A stretch of 28,245 nt of DNA from a virus. The notes under the pieces are model-generated. The model ran no database searches, had not been told where the DNA came from, and saw nothing but the letters and a program-made list of their open reading frames with translations. Made by a program: the position numbers and the translations under genes. Position 1 is the stretch's first letter, and each line of letters begins with the position of its first letter. Where the stretch lies: IMG/VR virus record IMGVR_UViG_3300035698_013865, positions 1 to 28,245 of that record. One strand, written 5' to 3'. This document shows positions 1-7,100 of the stretch, piece by piece.

Positions 1-2
1 CC

Positions 3-410
3 GAATTCGGCACGCTGGCAGTCATTCTTGCAGCCCTCGCGGTTGTCAGCATCGTGCTGAATGCAGGCGGCTGCGCATTGCTCGGCGCCAAGCCTACGAT
101 CGAAGGGCAACGCATAGCCACATCTCAACCAACCAAAACCACCAATCTAGCCGGGGCCGTGAACGTGCAGGCCGACGTAGAGCCTGAGCTTACCACCGAC
201 GTTGGCGGCATAACCAACACCAACACCCCCCAAACATTGCCAACTGGAGCCGTGATACTGATGGGGCTCATGCTGTTGGCACAATTGCGGCTCACGAAAT
301 CCGTTATCCAGGAGTTCTCGAAGATCGTCCTGCATCAACTGGGCATTTCGCATGAGCGAGAGATGAAGCGGATCAACCGCACTAACCGGGGCGACGCCCC
401 AGAGGAGTAG
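3..410 (+). CDS. Lipoprotein/TM small protein, 5' end cut by window edge
   Basis: The reading frame is open from base 3, so the true start lies outside the window. A GTG at 54 is an alternative start but would cut the hydrophobic segment short. The frame encodes a hydrophobic stretch (LAVILAALAVVSIVLNAGGC) ending in AGGC, a good lipobox, so the Cys is a candidate for lipidation. A polar, Thr/Asn-rich middle follows, then a second hydrophobic segment (GAVILMGLMLLAQL) and a basic, charged tail. A short lipobox protein at the edge of a virion gene block, on the opposite strand, could be an outer-membrane spanin or another lysis factor. That role is inferred from topology alone; the second membrane segment is not typical of an o-spanin. 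Its stop is 5 bases before the next start and its last codons contain that gene's Shine-Dalgarno, so the two are probably co-transcribed. Confidence 0.55.
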   Translation, partial: EFGTLAVILAALAVVSIVLNAGGCALLGAKPTIEGQRIATSQPTKTTNLAGAVNVQADVEPELTTDVGGITNTNTPQTLPTGAVILMGLMLLAQLRLTKSVIQEFSKIVLHQLGISHEREMKRINRTNRGDAPEE

Positions 411-415
411 CTGTA

Positions 416-949
416 ATGAAGATCTTAATGACTGTTATCGTGCTTGTGTGTTTAGTGGCGCCCGTCGTGGCGCAGCACGTCGATTTAACGCTTATCCAGG
501 GCGAATCGGGCGTGTTTATCGATGCGACATCGGCCGAACCGACGTTTCTATACGGTGCCCAGTTCGTGATCCCCTATCCGCTGGGGATGGAATTGCTGGC
601 GGCTACGTCTGACGTGTTTCCGAACGTGTTTTTTCCTGACCATCCGGTCAACGACGATCTCGGCGATGGCGAGGCCGTACTGTTCGTAACCGTCCTGTTC
701 CCTTGGGAGGCGCCAGTGACGCCGTTTCACGCATGCGAGCTATTCTTTGGGCTGCCATGCGAGCCAGGCGTAATCACGCTCGACGAACCCGTCGTCGGTG
801 ACTATCAAGTGCCGATCGTAACGAAGGTGACAAACGGTGGCGGGAACATCGTCGGCGAAATGATTAGTCTCAACATGCTTTGCGAAAGAGTGCGAGGCGT
901 GGGCGACTTCATCATTAGCGACCAGCTCGGGCAGCCGCAACTCAAATAA
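416..949 (+). CDS. Secreted beta-sandwich (cohesin-like) protein
   Basis: A 177-residue protein with a clear Sec signal peptide at residues 1-19 (MKILMTVIVLVCLVAPVVA, cleavage before Q). The mature part has alternating hydrophobic strands. The pattern 'LYGAQFVIPYP..MELLAAT' followed by 'NDDLGDGEAVLFVTVLF' resembles cohesin/dockerin-type beta-sandwich modules of large secreted bacterial proteins; this is pattern recognition, not a search result. There are three Cys in the mature region (motifs HACELF, LPCEP, NMLCER). GAGGAG overlaps the upstream stop and is well spaced for this ATG. The gene is followed by a minigene and a terminator, so it closes a short plus-strand unit converging on the virion genes. 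It may be exported host-interaction cargo or a host-derived gene. Function unknown. Confidence 0.75.
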   Translation: MKILMTVIVLVCLVAPVVAQHVDLTLIQGESGVFIDATSAEPTFLYGAQFVIPYPLGMELLAATSDVFPNVFFPDHPVNDDLGDGEAVLFVTVLFPWEAPVTPFHACELFFGLPCEPGVITLDEPVVGDYQVPIVTKVTNGGGNIVGEMISLNMLCERVRGVGDFIISDQLGQPQLK

Positions 950-985
950 AGCTTTAGCGGCGGAAGCCGAGAAAGGAGGCCATCC

Positions 986-997
986 ATGGGAGACTAA
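986..997 (+). other. Three-codon minigene (Met-Gly-Asp-stop) with perfect SD
   Basis: AAAGGAGG at 972-979 is an ideal Shine-Dalgarno and lies 6 bases before ATG at 986. The frame is ATG GGA GAC TAA. It sits between the secreted-protein gene and the terminator. It may be a translated minigene or the remnant of a deleted gene; the sequence does not tell which. Confidence 0.35.
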
Positions 998-1030
998 TTA
1001 CCTGACAATCCATTTGCGACATAGACTACG

Positions 1031-1068
1031 AACCCCTCGGCAACCTGGGTCGCCGAGGGGTTCTTTTT
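1031..1068 (+). terminator. Intrinsic terminator ending the plus-strand unit
   Basis: An 11-bp perfect stem (AACCCCTCGGC at 1031-1041 with GCCGAGGGGTT at 1052-1062) encloses a 10-base loop and is followed by TTCTTTTT. The U-tract is only on the plus side. The hairpin lies 33-70 bases past the stop of the convergent giant gene but has no U-tract on that strand. Confidence 0.92.
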
Positions 1069-1100
1069 GCGCTCGCTGTTCACCGCAGCCGAAATTCAAC

Positions 1101-4100
1101 CTATGAAGCCTGTTTTTTGGGGGGTTTCATTTTCCTGAGTTGGCGGGCAAGCCGGGTCCGATACGATTGTTTCGTGCTCGGGTTCTTGAGCTTGGCGTTC
1201 AGGAATTGGTTGTGGATCCGCAGCACGTCCTTCGTGTCAAGCTCGTGGGCGGCGAGCCACTCGCGGGCTTCCGCGACGCCGGCGTTGTACTCCTCGCGTT
1301 TATCCTTCCTGGTCGGGATCGGCCTGGAAAGCTTCTTGACACGAGCCAGGATGTCGACGTTGCGGGATTCGGTGTACTTGGACGCCTCCCCTTCCTCTTC
1401 CGCCGCCCGTCCCCACCAGTGCCAGAGCGTGACCTCCAGCTCGCGGGCGTAATCGCGGGCGACGCGCAGCTTGCCCCGTTGGATCGACGTGAGAAACTCG
1501 GTCTCGAATTCCTTTTCGTCCTCGTAGCCCATTTTCTGAGCCAGCGGGTCAATATGCTTCAGCGATTTCAGGAAGTCCTTGTAGCCCTTGCTGGACGTTT
1601 CCTCGAACTTGCGACGGGCATCGACGAACGCTTTGTAGTCGTTCGCTATAGCGGCGTCTTGCATCGTTTTATGCGGCGATCGGCCGAACCCCTGAGCACG
1701 GGGCTTGCCCTTTTCCTTGTAATACTTGTCGCGAAGATCGTGCATCGCATACAGAGCGGTCCTGCGAGGATCGACGACGCCCAGGCCCGTGAATTTGGTC
1801 GCGTAGTTGGGTCGGGCTCGCGTGCCGTTGCCGGTGAGTCGCCCCTTGACTTCGCGGAATTCGTCGCGAACACCAGCGATGTTCGCCAGAGCTTCGCCGC
1901 GGTCCACTGATCGTGGATTCGCGAAGTCCGGGAACAAGCTCTTGCCGGTTGCGACCTCGAAGCCGCCCTTGATGTCCGGCCGCAATCCCTGAATGACCTT
2001 GTTGACCGGGTCTTTCGCCGCTTCGACCAGCAAATCCTTCATCGTGATCTGCCCGGATTCGTATTGCGGCAAAAGTGACGCGATCGTATTCACGCCGAAC
2101 CATTCGAGGAAATCGCCGAGGGCTCCGGTATTCCGCAAGACTCTTACCGAACCGTCGGGCGTGCGACCCATCGTGATATGCGGATTCGATCTGTCGTAGT
2201 CGCCAAGATCCTCTTCGTCGTCGGGATTCACCAGATTGTTCCAGGCCCACATGATCCCGTAGGGGACCGCAAGCTGTGACAATGCGAGCGATCCGAACAC
2301 GGCGCCGGCGAATGCGTTACCCTTGGCTTTGAGTCGGCCGTATCCAACGGCGTTGATCGCCAGCCGCGGCCAGCGTTTCAGGTTGATTTCTTGCCAGCTC
2401 CAGAACGGGCTGAGATTTTCGCGCATCCACTGGCCGAACACGGTCAGGTTTCCGTAATCGCCGAGCAGTTCGCGGGACAATTTCGCCGCCGCGACTTCTA
2501 CCCCCATCGTTGCTGCCAGGGAGTCAACGACTTCCTTTTTCGCGCTGCCGTAGGACTCCAACGTGCCAGCCTTGAGCTTGTCCAGGTAATGCAGATACGC
2601 GGCATATCGCAAGATGTTCTCGCGGAACGTGCTAAATTCGTGGACCGCGTCGAAATACTTCTGGACAAAGTTTCGCTCGCTAGCGTTCTCGGAATAGAAC
2701 CGCTGGAACACCGCCAGTTCTTTTAACTCGGGAATGTCGTTCGCCGTCATCGAAGACGACGTGACGCCGAGCTTGACAGCGCTCTGCAATTCCGGCGACA
2801 TCGACAGATTGCCGCGATACATCTTCCACAATTCCCCGATCGAGCGTTTCGCGTACTTCAGCGAGCCGGCCGCGCCGCCGATTACCGGATCGAGGTCGCC
2901 GGTCAGGTTGCGAGTCATGTAGCCGACGATCCGCGTCGGCGAGTACAGCATCAGAGCTTTCCACCATTTCATCGCGCCGCGGAGAACGTCGCTGACAGCG
3001 CCGTTCGGTTTGCCCTTTTCGAGTTCGCCGAGCTGATCGACTATTTCGATGGGCAATACGAACGACGCTCGCTTGCCGCCGATCACGCGAACCGCCTGGA
3101 GCTGGTCCTCGGTCAGCGGTACGGCCTCGCCGACGGCTTCCTGCAACGCCTCGATGATCTTCTCGGGGATCGTCAACGCCGTGTAGAACACGTTGCCGGG
3201 TTCGGGCTGCCATGCGGCGTAACCCTTATTCTCGCGTAACAGATCATTCCAATCGACCAGCTTGTTGCCGAGCACGTCGGCATAGAGCTTCCGCCGGTCG
3301 CTGATCGCCTTGAATACGCCCTTGGCGGCGATTTCGGCGGACTCGTTGCCGGAATGCCCGTCGGCGATCCAGTTCAAAAGCTGGAACCAGCGCGAGTCGA
3401 GGGAGGAGGAAGAGGCATCCTTAGACAGGTCCGCGATCCCGTCAAACGCATGAGTGTTGATCTGCCCATTCTTGATCATCTTGCGAATCTTGCCAGAGGT
3501 CCAGGCGATCTTCTGTCGCATGTAGTACGTCGGGTCCAGCTCCGAAAGCTCTTCGATCCAGCCGCGTCGTAATTCCCGCTGGTCGCTTTCGCCGCGATCC
3601 GGCGATCCCTGAGATTCTTTGACCAGGTCGCGCAGCTTGTGGATGCGGGCGACGTTCTCCGCCCCACCGACAAGCATCTCGAAATTGCGATCCTTGGCTT
3701 TTTCCTTCAACTGTCGAAGAATGCCGTACTCGCCGTCAAGCTCGGTTAACCGCTTTTTCTTTTCGATCTGAAGGTGGGCTTCGACCATCCAGGACTGTTC
3801 GGCTTCGATATAGCTTGTGTTGTAATCGAACTCGGGGCCGAGCTCTTCGACGCCCTTCACTCGTCGTTTCTGGAAGCCGCGCTTAGTCATATGGGCGCCC
3901 TGTTGCTGGGCAAACCGTTCAACCTGGAGATGCGACAGGACTTGCTGATGATAGTAGGTCTCGGCGGAGTTGAGCGCTTCGACCGGCAATAGTTCGTTCC
4001 CGACGAGGTCTTCGACCAACTCGACGATCATCTTCTGCCGTGTACTGAGCGCCTTGCGGACCGGAGCCAGCTCCTCGCTCGCAATCAGTTCGTCGAGGTA

Positions 4101-7100
4101 ATCGCGATACTCTTCGATTTCCTGGCGACTCTCAAATCCAAACCGGAGCGGTTCGCCGCGATCGAGCGACGCCAGCATATTTTCGACAATCACCTTGTCC
4201 GTGAATATTGCAAGCTGCTTCTTGCCCATCGGGTCGATGATTGCGGCGACGTCGCGATGGACCTTATCGGCGATCCAGTGCGGACCCTCTTTCAACAGGC
4301 GGAAGAATTCGTTCGCGGTCGCAAGGGGTCCACTGTTCGGCAGATACTCTTGCGCTCTGGTCGATTTACGCCATGCGGCGGATAGGACGCCCTTCGCCCT
4401 CTCCCTCCACGATTCAGATTGTGCTCCGCGAGCCGCAGCCATGCGATTAGCGACTTCGGGGCGAAGTTTGCCGCGTGCATGTTCCGGGATCGCATCCTCA
4501 CGGAGCGGCCTGCGCCCCTCGGGGATCGGAATGCCGGATGCGAGCGGCGGGGCCTCCTCGGGTCGTTCGTCGGCCTCGCGGCGTGCGACGTCGGCGGCGG
4601 ATTCGTTGCCGCCGGCGGCTGGCAGCCCAATGGGGTAATCGTGGGCGACAAGCTCGTGGGCGGTTACAGACAAGCGCACCGGCATAATCACCGCCAGGAA
4701 GCCGTTGCTAGCGTCGAGGCGCATCGGGCGGTCGCGTTCGCTATATCCCAGCGTGACAGTTCCGCTTTCGTTTGCCTGCATCCAGTCGAGGGCTTCCCAC
4801 AAGAACCGGGCGTTGTACCCGCCCAGCCTTCGCCCGTCGGGCTGGAGGTTGTACTGATACGTTATCTGGTTCTCTGTCGAGTGTTGCGAAAGCCCCAACG
4901 TGCCGTCCTGGTTTACATGCAACACGGCATCGTGATATACGCCCGATTTTGTACTGAGGCGTGCCCGGTTCAGCGCGAGCATGAACTTTTCAGTAACTTC
5001 AAATCTCGCGACCTGCTCGGTGTTCTCCGGGATTTTTTCTTTATATTCGGGAAAGCGGCCTTCGACCGTATCGCTCAAGTCTTTCGTATAAAGCCCGGGT
5101 TTCAAGCCCCACTTTTGCGGCTGGACGTGCATCCTTAGGCCGTCGGTCACGATGGCCTTGTCTTTTTCGACCTTGATCCCGTTGATCGCGTACCGGGAGG
5201 ATTCTGTCGCTGTTGCATAAGCCAGCAGCTTGACTTGGGCTTGCGTACGCGCCTTGCCCGGCTTCGTCGGAACCGGCTTCATGGTCATGGTTTTGTGCGA
5301 GGGTGTTTTCGGCACGCCGATGTCGTCGAGATCGAAGCCGACTTCCATCCCGGGCGTCAGTTCCCCGGCGCCGATTCCGAACACGTCAGGATCGATCCTG
5401 TACGCAACATCTTTCCACCGCCAGACAAGCTGGCGGTGTTTATCGACTACGAATACCGGATTGACCGCGAAGTCGCTTAAATTACGGGCGATATGGCGAA
5501 GCAACTCGGCGCCCGGGTCTTCTTTGGGGCCGCCAACGTCCAGCTCGCCGGCGCCGAGGACCATGTCAGCCTTGGTGCGGGTTTCGGGCCGAGCCCCCAT
5601 CTCGGCGAGAATGCCGTAGCGAGCCTCGTGAGCATTGAGCCAGTTAATATCTTCGTTTTCCCAAGCACTTACTACGCCCCGCCTCAGCGTTTTATTTTCT
5701 TCGCTAAGGCTTTCCGAAGACGTCCACTTTGAAGTATCGATTCCGGCGTCGCCGATCATCAATACGAGTTCCTTGAGAACCCTGCCCGACTTGCCCGATT
5801 GGAATAACAAACCTGACGGGGTGTGCCACAATCGCCATGCGTCCTCTTCTTGGCCTTTATCTGTCTTGCCCTTAAAAATGAAGAATTCGTCGCTGATTTG
5901 TTCGCCCGTGGCCTTGCCGGCGTCCCCGAGCGCAACCGTAGTCCTTTCGCCCTTCAACTTGCTCGCGCGATTTTTCAGGCCGCGGAAATACCGCAAGTTG
6001 GTCTGTCGTTTTTCGGCGGCCTCTCGATTGGCTTGGGCGTCTTCGACCGCTTTCTGTTCAGCTTCCTTGGCCCGCTTCTTGTTCTCTATGTCCGCTTTGC
6101 GAACCGCTTCTTTTTCCTGTTTCTCCCCGAGCTTGTCGGCGGCGGCGACTATCTCGTCGGCGCGGGCACGCCAGTTGGCGTCGTCCGCAGCGGCCTCTCG
6201 CAGCTTTGCTTCAATGTCGGCCAGCTCGTCTTCGGTCATGCGGGAGTAGCGGCCCCCGTGTTCCATTACTGCGCTGATCTCTTGCGACAAACGCCAAGTC
6301 CGAATTTCCTTGATAGCCGTTTCGGCGCTGGCTTTCATCGAACTGTCGCGCTGATAGCTTATTGACCATGACTGCACGGCACGGTCAACGACACGATTCC
6401 ATTCGTCCAGTTTCACAGCCTCCCGATCGAATCCGGCTTGCTCTACCGCGCTGGATGCAAGGTCGCGAAGCTGATCCATTATCTGTCGCTCGAAACGCTG
6501 GATTGCTTCCTTACGGGCGACATATGCGTCACGCCAATCCTTCACCGCCGCATGCCGCCCCGGTTGCTTGGTGAGGTCTAGGGCGACGGACAGGCGATAC
6601 TCTACCGGAGCCCCTTCGTCGTCGAGCCGCTCCCATTGGTACATGCGGTTGGATTCTTCGCTGTTTCGCTGTAACTGATCGTCAATCTCGTGATATTTTT
6701 CTTTCCGATTGTCTAGTTCGGAATCCAGCTTTCTACGCTTCTTGTGCGCGTTCCGCCGCGTTTTGACGATTTCGTTTTCGAGGTTGTTGATTTCCCTGCG
6801 AACCGGATCGAGCTTTTCGTGCAGAGCTGTCGATAAAACTTCGATCGCCTTGCGCCGCTTGTCGCGCGCCTCTTGCGACTGAGGGATGTTGAACACATTC
6901 GCGATTATTTTCAGGTCTTGGTCCGACGTGCGGGGTGCGCGGATCTCGGGGCGCTCCGCGAACGTCTTCGGCTTAGCCACCGGCGGGGCCTTGGCTGCCG
7001 GCTTCTTCTGCTCGGCCGTCGAGCCTGTTGGTTTCGCGAAGTGTTTGCGAAGAAACTGCTCGGCGCTGGCCTGCGCCGCATCGCTCGTCTTGCGCCGCCA

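Noticed and set aside
3-14. GAATTCGGCACG resembles the start of an old EcoRI cDNA-library adaptor
   Set aside because: Only 12 bases match, the frame reads on as a plausible signal peptide, and the window edge gives no way to decide. Noted, not claimed as contamination.
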